DNA of 64,000 bases. It comes from Candidatus Eisenbacteria bacterium. Lineage in GTDB: Bacteria; Eisenbacteria; RBG-16-71-46. Where the stretch lies: assembly GCA_020847735.1 (NCBI GenBank), contig JADLBL010000018.1, forward strand, positions 62,001 to 126,000. Direction: 5' to 3'. The translations under genes and the position numbers were made by a program. Numbering within the stretch: the first letter of the stretch is position 1; every line of letters begins with the position of its first letter. Shown piece by piece: positions 26,057-34,390 of the stretch. The notes below the pieces were generated by a model. That model ran no database searches, had not been told where the DNA came from, and saw nothing but the letters and a program-made list of their open reading frames with translations.

Positions 26057-26931
26057 GCGTTCTCCCTTCGGATGGAAACGACCGGGGGCGGGCCCGCCGC
26101 GCGGCGGCCTTCGAGGATGCCCAGGGCGATCCCGCCGAGGATGGCGAGCGACGCGACCGCGAGGCGTGGCGTCACGCGCTCGCCGAGCAGCAGGACGCCG
26201 CCGAGGCTGGCGAGCACCGGCACCGAGAGCTGCACCGTCGCCGCGCTCGCCGCCCGCAGGCCGGCGAGCGCCGAGTACCATATCGCGTAGCCGATTCCCG
26301 AGGTGAGCGCGCCCGAGACCGCCGCGAGCGCCACACCGGCCGGGTCCATCGTCCGCCGACCCGCGAACACCAGGCTCGTCGCGAGCGCGAACGGCACGGC
26401 GCGCAGGAAGTTTCCCGCCGTGACCACGAGCGGCGCGCCGGCGGCGCGGCCGCGCAGCGAGTAGACGCCCCACGCCGCGCCCGCGACGATCATGAGCGCC
26501 GCGCCGCCCGGAGCGGGCGCCGAGAGCCCCGGCGCGAACAGCAGGACGAGCCCCGCGAGCGCGGCGGCGAGGCCCGCCCATTGCGGCGCTCGCAGGCGTT
26601 CCCCGGCGCGAAGACCCAGCACGATCATCGTGAGCTGCACGGCGCCGAACAGCAGCAGCGCGCCCGTCGAGGCGGGCAGGCTCACGTATGCGAACGAGAA
26701 GGCTGCGGCGTACGCGAACAGCGCGAACGCCGAACCCCAGCCGCCGGCGGCGGCCGGCGAACCGCCGCGCGCGCGGGCGAGCAACGCCAGCACGAGCGCG
26801 CCCGAAACGACGCGCACGCTCGTGAACGTGGCCGGATCGATCGAGGTGTGCGCGAGCGCCTGCCGGCAGAGGAGCGAGTTGCCCGCGAAGGCCGCCATCG
26901 CGAGCGCCGTCAGCGCGAGCGTTCGCGTCAT
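26053..26931 (-). CDS. EamA/DMT family transporter
   Basis: 292 residues with about ten hydrophobic helices in two homologous EamA halves (about 5-130 and 145-280), the usual drug/metabolite exporter architecture. Segments LLFGAVQLTMIVLGLRAGE and SVPVLASLGGVLLLGERVTP are the family's paired signatures. The substrate cannot be read from sequence. It precedes the O-methyltransferase in the transcript with a 4-base overlap. The start ATG at 26931 is the first of the hydrophobic protein. Confidence 0.88.
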   Translation of the reverse strand: MTRTLALTALAMAAFAGNSLLCRQALAHTSIDPATFTSVRVVSGALVLALLARARGGSPAAAGGWGSAFALFAYAAAFSFAYVSLPASTGALLLFGAVQLTMIVLGLRAGERLRAPQWAGLAAALAGLVLLFAPGLSAPAPGGAALMIVAGAAWGVYSLRGRAAGAPLVVTAGNFLRAVPFALATSLVFAGRRTMDPAGVALAAVSGALTSGIGYAIWYSALAGLRAASAATVQLSVPVLASLGGVLLLGERVTPRLAVASLAILGGIALGILEGRRAAGPPPVVSIRRENA

Positions 26932-26975
26932 CCCGGGTGTCGCCGGGAGTTCCGGTCCCCCGGGGCGTGGCGCGT

Positions 26976-27437
26976 TCAGCGGCCCCCCCCGCGCCGCCGC
27001 CGGGCGCCAGTCGCGGCGGATCGTGCGGACGACCCGCGCTCGGAAACGCGGATCACCAGCCTGAGCCCCGACCACACCTCGCTCACCGCGCAGACCTTGA
27101 CGTCCACGAACCCCAGCGGCAGCGCGACGGCGCGGATCACGTCCTCGGTGACCTCGGACGGCACCTTCGAAGCCTTCTTCGGCCACGACACCCACACGTA
27201 TCCCGCCGGGGCGAGCGACCGGCGCAGGGTCGCGAGACGCTTCGCGAGCGCCGCGCGCTTCGTCACGAACACGTGCGCCGCGGCGACGGAGCCGCCCGCA
27301 CGGGCGGTCAGGGTGACGCCCGCGGGCAGCTCGCCGAGCCAGGTCGCGTACCCGCGCGGCGCCCCCAGCACGAGCAGCCGGAGCGGGGCTTTCAGGCCGA
27401 GCTTCTGGACGAGCGGCGTTCCGGAGTAGCCGGGCAT
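26976..27437 (-). CDS. DUF3052 family protein
   Basis: 153 residues. The opening YSGTPLVQKLGLKAPLRLLVLGAP and later VFVTKRAALAKRLATLRRSLAPAGYVWVSWPKKASK match the DUF3052 family, small cytoplasmic proteins of unknown function with a Rossmann-like look. The C-terminal 20 residues are very basic (ATGARRRRGGGR). It is transcribed divergently from the MATE gene. No neighbour gives a functional clue. Confidence 0.8.
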   Translation of the reverse strand: MPGYSGTPLVQKLGLKAPLRLLVLGAPRGYATWLGELPAGVTLTARAGGSVAAAHVFVTKRAALAKRLATLRRSLAPAGYVWVSWPKKASKVPSEVTEDVIRAVALPLGFVDVKVCAVSEVWSGLRLVIRVSERGSSARSAATGARRRRGGGR

Positions 27438-27558
27438 CGGTCGGGGCAGTCCTTTCGCGGGGCGTGGTGAGGCGCCGAGACTACCTGCTGGGCCCGCGTC
27501 CGGGGAGCGCGAAACACGCGGCGGGCGGCCTGCGCTGGTCCGCGGCCCCGATCCGGGG

Positions 27559-27564
27559 TATTGC
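27559..27564 (+). promoter_or_regulatory. Possible -10 box of a leaderless transcript
   Basis: TATTGC ends nine bases before the ATG of the MATE gene and there is no ribosome-binding purine run. The spacing equals that at 9871 and 47529. Confidence 0.25.
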
Positions 27565-27573
27565 TCCCCGCCC

Positions 27574-28959
27574 ATGCGCTCCTTCATTCCCACCCGCCAC
27601 GACATGCGCGCGCTCGTCCGCCTCGCGGTCCCGATCGTCACGGTGCAGGTCGGACTCATGCTGATGGGTGTCGTGGACACGATCATGGTCGGCCACGTCT
27701 CGGCGCGCGAGCTGGCGGCGGCCGCCATGGGCAACCTGTACGTCATGGGGCTGGCGGTCTTCGGCATGGGCACGCTCTGGGGCCTGGACCCGATCGTCTC
27801 GCAGGCCATGGGCGCCCGCGACCACGAGGCCGCCGCGCTCGGCGTGCAGCGCGGCCTCGCGCTGGCGGCCGTGCTCAGCGTGCTCATGACGCTGCTGTGC
27901 CTGCCGGCCGAGCCGATCTTCCGGTTGCTCCGCCAGCCGCCCGAGATCGTGCCGCGCGCCACGGCCTACGTGTGGCTGTCGGCCCCGAGCATGATCGCGC
28001 TCATGCCGTACGTGGCGCTGCGCCAGAGCCTGCAGGCGATGAAGCACACGCGCGCGATCGTGATCACCATCGTGGTCGGCAACCTGGTGAACGCGGCACT
28101 CAACCTGGTGTTCGTGTACGGCAATCTGGGCTCGCCGGCGATGGGCGCGCCGGGTTCGGCGCTGTCGAGCACGATCGGGCGCTGGGTGAGCCTGGCGCTG
28201 CTGCTGGCGCTGGCCCGGCGCGAGCTGCGTCCGGTGCTGCGCCCGCTGCGACGCGAGGCGCTGGCGGCGGGGCCGTTCCTGCGCACGCTGCGGCTCGGGC
28301 TGCCGATCGGCGGCCAGGTGTCGGTCGAGTTCGGCAGCTTCGCCGCCATCTCGATCTTCGCCGGCTGGTTCGGGGCCGAGGCGCTCAGCGGACATCAGAT
28401 CGCGATCAACCTCGCCTCGCTCGCGTTCATGGTGCCCGCCGGCATCGGCAGCGCGGCCGCCGTGCTGGTCGGGCACGCGATCGGCGACAACGACGCTCCG
28501 CACGCGCGCCGCGTCGCCGCGAGCGCGCTCATCCTGGGCGTGTCGTTCATGGCGCTGTGCGCGGTGGTTTTCCGATTCGCGCCCGGGCCGTTCGCGCGCA
28601 TCTACACGTCCGTGCCCGAGGTGGTCGCGATCGCCGTCGCGCTCATTCCGGTCGCGGGACTCTTCCAGGTGTTCGATGGCGTGCAGGTCGTGTCCGCCGG
28701 CGTCCTGCGCGGCGCCGGCGACACGCACGCGGCGCTGGTCGCGAACCTGCTCGGCTTCTGGCTCGTCGGCATCCCGGTCAGCCTCGCGCTCGGCTTCACG
28801 GCGAAGATGGGCGTGGTCGGGCTGTGGCTCGGCTTCGTCGCCGGGCTGTTCGCCGTCGCGCTGTTCCTGATCTTGCGAGTGCGCGTCAAGCTGGGCGGCG
28901 AACTGCGGCGTATCCAGCTCGAGACGGTGGCCGAGCCCGGTACGGGCGGCCCGGCCTGA
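27574..28959 (+). CDS. MATE family efflux transporter
   Basis: 461 residues with twelve predicted helices in two MatE halves (about 15-175 and 240-400). The first half has IVTVQVGLMLMGVVDTIMVG and the second GLPIGGQVSVEFGSFAAISIFAGWFGAEALSG, both classic. MATE proteins export cationic drugs or metabolites in exchange for sodium ions or protons. It converges with the DUF2911 gene, the gap being 27 bp. The substrate is unknown. Confidence 0.93.
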   Translation: MRSFIPTRHDMRALVRLAVPIVTVQVGLMLMGVVDTIMVGHVSARELAAAAMGNLYVMGLAVFGMGTLWGLDPIVSQAMGARDHEAAALGVQRGLALAAVLSVLMTLLCLPAEPIFRLLRQPPEIVPRATAYVWLSAPSMIALMPYVALRQSLQAMKHTRAIVITIVVGNLVNAALNLVFVYGNLGSPAMGAPGSALSSTIGRWVSLALLLALARRELRPVLRPLRREALAAGPFLRTLRLGLPIGGQVSVEFGSFAAISIFAGWFGAEALSGHQIAINLASLAFMVPAGIGSAAAVLVGHAIGDNDAPHARRVAASALILGVSFMALCAVVFRFAPGPFARIYTSVPEVVAIAVALIPVAGLFQVFDGVQVVSAGVLRGAGDTHAALVANLLGFWLVGIPVSLALGFTAKMGVVGLWLGFVAGLFAVALFLILRVRVKLGGELRRIQLETVAEPGTGGPA

Positions 28960-28986
28960 ACGCCCGGACCGCCGCGGCGGCGACCC

Positions 28987-30150
28987 CTACTTCTTCGCCG
29001 CCGCCTGCTTCTCCCAGCCGGCCGCGATGCTCTCGATGTTGCGGCGGTTGGGCTCGTCGGGCGCCTGTGGCAGCGACCTGCGCGCCAGCGCGGCCGCCTT
29101 CGCGAAGTCGCCGTCGATCGCGGCGGCCCGGGCCAGCCCGAAGTTGACCGGCCACTGGTTCGGAAAGCGCTTCGCGTTGGCGAGGTAGAGGCGCTTCGCC
29201 TCGGCCTCGTTGCCCATGCCCTGCAGGCCGCGCGCGAGCCCGTGAACGTCCTGCGGCGTCACGCCCGGCAGCGCCATGGCCCGATCGAAGGTCGCCGCCC
29301 CCTCGGCCGCCCTGCCGTTGGCGATCTGCAGTTGCGCGAGTGTCGTGAGCGTCTGGAAGTTCGCCACCCCGTTGCCCGGACGGCTCACCGCCTCCTGCGC
29401 CCACAGGAGCCCCTGGTCGAGGTGGGCCTTGCGCGCGAGGCAGAAGTCGGCCGCGTCCTTGAACGCCTTCCACTCGAAGGCCGCGCGGGTGCGGAACTCG
29501 TCACGCAGGTTCGCGACGTAAAGCCCCGTCCAGTCGTCCACCGAAATCCGGATCGGCACGCGCAGGGCCTCCCACTCGAGCAATAGCGTCGCGCCGTCCG
29601 GCTCGCGGTCCGTGAACCCGTAGGTCAGCCACTCGTGGTAGTCGCCGGCCTCCGGCTTCACCGTGACGCGGAGCTGGTCCTTCGCCGGGTCGTACCAGTA
29701 GCTGCCCCACGCCTTCGCGTCCTTCGAGAAGATGACGACCCACTCGTCCTTGCCGGGAATGAAGTGCAGGCCGTACTCGCCGGCCGGCAGCGGCTGGCCC
29801 TCGATCTTCACGTCGTGGGTGATCCGGAAGACGGTGTTCTCGTTTGCGCCGCCCCGCCACGGGCACTGCGTGCAGCCGTTGTAGCCGAGGTCGGTCAGGC
29901 CGTAGGGCACCAGTTCGCCCCAGATGTGCCCTTTGCGGTCGTGACCGTCGGGCGCGTGCACGTCGGGGCTGTGGTACTCGACCGTCGCGCGCACGAGCCC
30001 GATGCCCTGCGTGACCGAGCAGAACTGGTTGTCGCCGCTGGGCGGCAGCGTGATGTCAATGGCCGGGGCGGGCGCCGGCGCGAGGAGCGCGACGCAGGCG
30101 GCAAGGGCGGCAAGAGCGGCGAGCGGGGCGCTGCGGGCGGCGGGCGGCAT
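28987..30150 (-). CDS. Exported DUF2911 protein with TPR-like C-terminus
   Basis: 387 residues. A signal peptide (about 1-30) precedes the DUF2911 domain (about 38-205): ATVEYHSPDVHAPDGHDRKG, GANENTVFRITHDVKIEGQPLPAGEYGLHFIP and SKDAKAWGSYWYDPAKDQLRV. The last 160 residues form helical TPR-like pairs (ANFQTLTTLAQLQIANGRAAEGAATF). DUF2911 proteins are frequent in Bacteroidetes-like and Eisenbacteria-like genomes; no function is established to my knowledge. Two Cys in CTQCPW could bind metal or form a disulphide. It is divergent from corA. Confidence 0.88.
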   Translation of the reverse strand: MPPAARSAPLAALAALAACVALLAPAPAPAIDITLPPSGDNQFCSVTQGIGLVRATVEYHSPDVHAPDGHDRKGHIWGELVPYGLTDLGYNGCTQCPWRGGANENTVFRITHDVKIEGQPLPAGEYGLHFIPGKDEWVVIFSKDAKAWGSYWYDPAKDQLRVTVKPEAGDYHEWLTYGFTDREPDGATLLLEWEALRVPIRISVDDWTGLYVANLRDEFRTRAAFEWKAFKDAADFCLARKAHLDQGLLWAQEAVSRPGNGVANFQTLTTLAQLQIANGRAAEGAATFDRAMALPGVTPQDVHGLARGLQGMGNEAEAKRLYLANAKRFPNQWPVNFGLARAAAIDGDFAKAAALARRSLPQAPDEPNRRNIESIAAGWEKQAAAKK

Positions 30151-30280
30151 GGGAGACGCTCCTCTTCGGTGGGCCGGGTCGGCGATCGCTTCGGGCGACG
30201 CGCACCGTCGCGGCCGCGCGCCGCCGGCGGCAAGTCCCCACCGACGAGCGCCGGGCGTCGGGCGTCCGGCGCGGCCGCCC

Positions 30281-30310
30281 TTGCCCGGCGGTTCGCGCGC
30301 GTACTAGCTT
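30281..30310 (+). promoter_or_regulatory. Candidate promoter of the corA-type gene
   Basis: TTGCCC (30281-30286) and TAGCTT (30305-30310) are 18 bp apart and 39 bp before the start codon. The match to the sigma-70 consensus is moderate; it resembles the element at 52075-52103. Confidence 0.35.
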
Positions 30311-30348
30311 GCGCGGCTCGGGCGAAGGCGCCCGCGAGGAGGCAGCGC

Positions 30349-31395
30349 ATGTCCCGCGGCAAAGGCGGCACGTTTCGCATCCGCAAGACCCGGCCCCCGC
30401 AGGTCGCGGGCCAGGCGAACCCGCGCAGCTGGCTGCGAACCGCGGCCGGCGCCGTCCTGCGCGACCTCGAGGCGCGCGACCTGCCGGCGCGCCTGCAGGA
30501 GCCCGGCGGCTTCCTGTGGCTGGACCTCGACAACGGCAGCCCCGGCCAGCTCGCGCTGCTCGCCGACGTCTTCCATCTCCACCCGCTGCTCATCGAGGAC
30601 GCGCAGAGCCCCAACGGCCGCGTCAAGATCGAGGAGTTCCCGGGCTATCTGTTCGCGGTCGTGCGGGCGGTGCGCTACGTGGGCGAGACGGAGGATCCGC
30701 ACGACATCGAGACCTTCAACCTCGCCTGCGTGCTCGGGCCGAACTACCTGATCACCATTCACGGCCGGCACGCCCCCGGCGTCGAAGCCGTCTGGGAGCG
30801 CGTCCAGCGCTCGCCGGACCTGCTCGCACGCGGACCCGCTCGCACGCTGCACGCCGTGCTCGACGCGACCGTGGACGCCTACTTCCCGATCGTGGACCAG
30901 CTCGACGAGTTCATTGATTCGATCGAGGAGCGCGTGTTCGTGCGCTTCGACGACGCCGCGCGCAACGACATCTTCAGCGTCAAGCGCCTGGTGCTGCAGC
31001 TCAAGCGCCACCTCGCGCCGCAGCGCGAGGTGTTCAACTTCCTCACCAACCGCCCGTGCGCGCTGGTCGCGCCCGACGTGCAGGTCTACTTCCGCGACAT
31101 CTACGACCACGTGATCCGGCTCAACGAGTCGCTCGACACCTACCGCGACCTGGTCAGCTCGACGATGGAGGCCTACCTGACGCAGATCTCGAACCGGCTC
31201 AACGTCGTCACCAAGGGCCTGACGCTCGTGGCCACGCTGAGCGTGCCGTTCGTGGTGGTGAGCGGAATGTGGGGCATGAACTTCGCGCACATCCCCCTGT
31301 CCGGCTGGCCGCACGGCTTCTGGGTGATGTTCGCGATCCAGCTCGGCCTCGGCGGGGCGCTCGTCTGGGTGCTCAGGCGGCGGGGGCTGCTGTAG
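30349..31395 (+). CDS. corA: CorA-like magnesium/divalent cation transporter
   Basis: 348 residues from the ATG at 30349, preceded by GAGGAGG. The long cytoplasmic domain (about 1-285) has IEDAQSPNGRVKIEEFPGYLFAVVRAV and the willow helices. The two C-terminal helices are at about 290-310 and 322-342, with the pore motif SGMWGMNFAHIPL (GMN intact). CorA forms a homopentameric channel. The basic N-terminal extension (MSRGKGGTFRIRKTRPP) is longer than usual. It converges with the NERD-helicase gene. Confidence 0.93.
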   Translation: MSRGKGGTFRIRKTRPPQVAGQANPRSWLRTAAGAVLRDLEARDLPARLQEPGGFLWLDLDNGSPGQLALLADVFHLHPLLIEDAQSPNGRVKIEEFPGYLFAVVRAVRYVGETEDPHDIETFNLACVLGPNYLITIHGRHAPGVEAVWERVQRSPDLLARGPARTLHAVLDATVDAYFPIVDQLDEFIDSIEERVFVRFDDAARNDIFSVKRLVLQLKRHLAPQREVFNFLTNRPCALVAPDVQVYFRDIYDHVIRLNESLDTYRDLVSSTMEAYLTQISNRLNVVTKGLTLVATLSVPFVVVSGMWGMNFAHIPLSGWPHGFWVMFAIQLGLGGALVWVLRRRGLL

Positions 31396-31426
31396 GCGCG
31401 GGAGCGGGTCACGCGCCTGGCTCCAC

Positions 31427-33154
31427 TCAGGTCGTGCTCGTTCCGGACGGCCTGAAGCGAGCCAGCACGGCGGGCGCATCGATGACGATCAGATGAGCGC
31501 GCGCCCGGCTGCCTGCGACGTAGAGCAGCGGGTCTGTGCGATTGTGGGCCGGCGGATGCGAGAGCCCGGTGAGGATGACGACGTCCCGTTCGAGCCCCTT
31601 GAACCGGCTGACGCGATCGAGGTAGAGCGTGCCCGGAGGGCCGAAAGGATCCTGCGTCGTGGCGAATCCCCCGAGCCGGCCTTCCGGCGCGAGCTCCGCG
31701 AGCTGGTGCCGTCCCGCGGTGAGCACCGCGAGCTGGCGCAGCGCGACGCCTTCGTTCGCGGTCAGGGTCCGGACCCGGTCCTCGATGGCCGAGACGGCGG
31801 CTCGTGAGTCCCCGACCTCGATGAACTCCGGAGGTGGACCGCCCGGGCCGGCCGAGTTCGAATCGTCGGACGGGTTCAGGCGCTTCAACACCGAGTGAAT
31901 CTCTCGGGAGTTCCGAAGATTTCTGGAGAGGTGAAACTCCATCATGCCGGTGTGGTCCCAGCCCTCGCGCCCACCGAAGATGCTCTGACCTTCGTCCTGG
32001 AACACGAACAGGTACCCCGCTTCCTGCTCCCGAAGCGCATGGATCAGCGCGCGCTGCATGTCGGCGGAGAAGTCCTGCCCCTCGTCCACGACGATCGCGT
32101 CGAAACGGCCATCCTGCCCCGCGAGCGACCTCCGGAACGCCTCCGGCAGCATCCGGTCGAAGTACTCACTCCCCAGCAGCCTCTCGCGAGCGGGATCCCG
32201 GACCTCGTCCGAGTCCGGATCCGGACCCGTGAATCCGTCCCGGAGCGCACGGCGGTAGCACAGTTGATGGAAGTTGTGGACCACCAGTTCGGGCAGGTCG
32301 GCCGTATCTCGCCCCAGCAAATCCGCAAGCGGCCGGTTGAAGCAGGTCAGAAGCGTTCGCAGCCCCGCCCGGCACAGCCTCCGCGCCTTTTCCACGGCCA
32401 GCATCGTCTTGCCGGTGCCCGCGGCGCCGGTCACGAGCACGCGATGATTGCGCGCGAGCCCGTCGAGAACGGCGAACTGTTCCTCCGTCAGCCGGTTGCT
32501 CTCCGCGGACGCCTCTCGCAGGCGGCCGCCCAACCGGACCGGCAGCGTGCACGACGGTGCGATGAGGGCTTCCAGTTCACTCGGCCACGTGCTCGGAACC
32601 GGCTCGAGTGACCGCGACCCTGTCCAGCGCACGAACATGGACTCGACCCGCGCCCCGAGTTGCGGAAGGTCGTCGCGAAGCGCCACCAGATCCGGCAGCG
32701 CCTCGACACCCACCGACGCCGGGTCCCCTTCGGCGTCGGGGAAGACCACCCCCCAGCCGGCCGTGATGGGCAGGTCTGGAAGGCTGAGGCGTTTCGTCAG
32801 CAGGTCCTTGATCTGGCGCGTGCTCCGCTTCGATTGCTCGAAAGGGTTCTTGATAACGTGGCGGGCCCCGCGCCGGTCGGTGCTCGACCAGGTCTTCGTG
32901 CGGGGTTCGTGGTCAATGCGCCCCCCCTTGACCTCGAGGACGAGAAACCCCCGTCGGGGGTCGCAGACCACGAAATCCGCCTCGCCCTGGATGGGCTTGC
33001 CGGTCGCGCTCACCGACTGCCATGCGACCGATCCGAACACCGTGAAGCGATCGTCGAGGGTCTGGCGCAACGCCGAGTGGACCCTCACCTCCGCCCCGGA
33101 GGCCGAGCGACCGTCCTGGCCGACGACGCTTTCCGCGGGAATCATCCTTGCCAC
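31427..33154 (-). CDS. NERD nuclease-like domain fused to a UvrD-like SF1 helicase
   Basis: 575 residues. The NERD domain lies at about 18-140, with the PD-(D/E)xK-type core GEADFVVCDPRRGFLVLEVKGG (Asp ... Glu-x-Lys). The helicase part has Walker A GAAGTGKT (243-250), Walker B VVDEGQDF (357-362), motif V RFKGLERDVVILTG and motif VI YVAGSRARAHLIVI. Such proteins process DNA and recur in phage-defence islands, alone or with partner genes. It is the last gene of a tight minus-strand operon: 12 bp after the unrecognised 407-residue protein, which is coupled to an orphan restriction-enzyme-like domain protein. All key residues seem intact. Confidence 0.9.
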   Translation of the reverse strand: MARMIPAESVVGQDGRSASGAEVRVHSALRQTLDDRFTVFGSVAWQSVSATGKPIQGEADFVVCDPRRGFLVLEVKGGRIDHEPRTKTWSSTDRRGARHVIKNPFEQSKRSTRQIKDLLTKRLSLPDLPITAGWGVVFPDAEGDPASVGVEALPDLVALRDDLPQLGARVESMFVRWTGSRSLEPVPSTWPSELEALIAPSCTLPVRLGGRLREASAESNRLTEEQFAVLDGLARNHRVLVTGAAGTGKTMLAVEKARRLCRAGLRTLLTCFNRPLADLLGRDTADLPELVVHNFHQLCYRRALRDGFTGPDPDSDEVRDPARERLLGSEYFDRMLPEAFRRSLAGQDGRFDAIVVDEGQDFSADMQRALIHALREQEAGYLFVFQDEGQSIFGGREGWDHTGMMEFHLSRNLRNSREIHSVLKRLNPSDDSNSAGPGGPPPEFIEVGDSRAAVSAIEDRVRTLTANEGVALRQLAVLTAGRHQLAELAPEGRLGGFATTQDPFGPPGTLYLDRVSRFKGLERDVVILTGLSHPPAHNRTDPLLYVAGSRARAHLIVIDAPAVLARFRPSGTSTT

Positions 33155-33166
33155 GGATGCCTCCGA

Positions 33167-34390
33167 TCAGCCGATGGGCTCGACGGCGTGGAGTCTGTAC
33201 CCGAGGAGCCACCCGGGACCGTCCTGCCGGCGCACCCGCAGCGAGGCGCTCACACAGGCGTCGTCTCCCGGATTCCACTGGATGCCCTCCGCCCTCGGCC
33301 ACAGCAACCTGCGAACTCCGAGCCAGGCGCGGCGATGGTCCGCCAGAAGGGCCGCGACCGTTTCGACGGGCTGCCCGAGCCTCCCCGCGAGTCGGGTCGT
33401 GACCACCTCGGCGTCGCGACCGTCGTGTGCATGGAGCCCGGCAACCACGCCATCCACGAGCGGTTTCACGACGTCCGCGGGGCGGACGCCGTCCGCGGGC
33501 CCGACTTCGAGGACGAGATCCAGGGCGTACAAGTCCGTGTGCGGGCGAGCGCCGTCTGGTGCAGCCTGCCGGGTCGCCCACCAAACCGAGTCTGGTTTGC
33601 TGAAGGCGTCGAGCCGGTCGAGGTGGAGGTTGTTTCCTTCGACCACGAGTTCGCCCCTCCGCCAGTACCGGGAAGCCGAATCCGCGGCGACCACGGCATA
33701 GCGATGGTGATGCAGCACGTGCGGCCCGCCAGGCGGCTCCGCGTACACACGCTCGAAGCGCAGGGCCTCGTGGCTGGCCGCCGCGAATCGCCCCGTGCCG
33801 ACGTTGTAGAGCAGCACGTTCTCGGCATCCACGACGTCACGCGACGCCGAGGTGTAGACGGCCTCCAGCATCTGTCCCGGTCCCGCCACGAGCGTGGTGA
33901 CCGCGGCGCCGATTTCGTCCTTCAACGCCTTCGTGGCCGGCTTGTCGTCGAACTGCAGCCGGTAGGCGCTCTCCACGGTGACGACGCCAGGCTCGACCTG
34001 TACGCGGAACTCGGGGCCACGGACCTGCTCGCGCTTCCACGGCCTGTCCATCGGACTCGCCTCGCCGCGCGGGGCGGGTGGCGCTGGGTTTGGAGCGCGT
34101 GGGGGATCCGGGCGTCCTCCGCCCGCCAGCCCGGGCTCGCTGCCGCAGAACGCGTACACCATGCCCCGCCGCCGCACTTCGGCGACGAGCGCGTCCAGAT
34201 CGTCCGACCAGAGCTTCGGGACCCCGAGCCGGCCGGACGGCTGGCGCACCATGGTCGGGATCCAGCGGCAGCCCATCGAGTGGATCGGACACATCTTCGG
34301 GTCGCGGCCACCAGAGTCGTTGTAGAGGTAGCCGACGCCCGATCGAATGAGCTCGAGCAGCTGCTCGGAGGTTCGAATCTCGCGGATCAC
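33167..34390 (-). CDS. Unrecognised 407-residue protein of the NERD-helicase operon
   Basis: It starts at a GTG that overlaps the upstream stop by four bases (GTGA, 34390-34387). An N-terminal module (about 1-85) contains GVGYLYNDSGGRDPKMCPIH, then SMGCRW and YAFCGSEPG; its three cysteines and a histidine could bind zinc. A Pro-rich linker (about 86-120) leads to a larger domain with LEAVYTSASRDVVDAENVLL, YNVGTGRF and HVLHHHRYAVVA. The C-terminal 100 residues are helical. I know no family for it. It has no membrane segment. Its place between a putative target-recognition domain and a nuclease-helicase suggests it is a subunit of the same system. Confidence 0.75.
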   Translation of the reverse strand: MIREIRTSEQLLELIRSGVGYLYNDSGGRDPKMCPIHSMGCRWIPTMVRQPSGRLGVPKLWSDDLDALVAEVRRRGMVYAFCGSEPGLAGGGRPDPPRAPNPAPPAPRGEASPMDRPWKREQVRGPEFRVQVEPGVVTVESAYRLQFDDKPATKALKDEIGAAVTTLVAGPGQMLEAVYTSASRDVVDAENVLLYNVGTGRFAAASHEALRFERVYAEPPGGPHVLHHHRYAVVAADSASRYWRRGELVVEGNNLHLDRLDAFSKPDSVWWATRQAAPDGARPHTDLYALDLVLEVGPADGVRPADVVKPLVDGVVAGLHAHDGRDAEVVTTRLAGRLGQPVETVAALLADHRRAWLGVRRLLWPRAEGIQWNPGDDACVSASLRVRRQDGPGWLLGYRLHAVEPIG

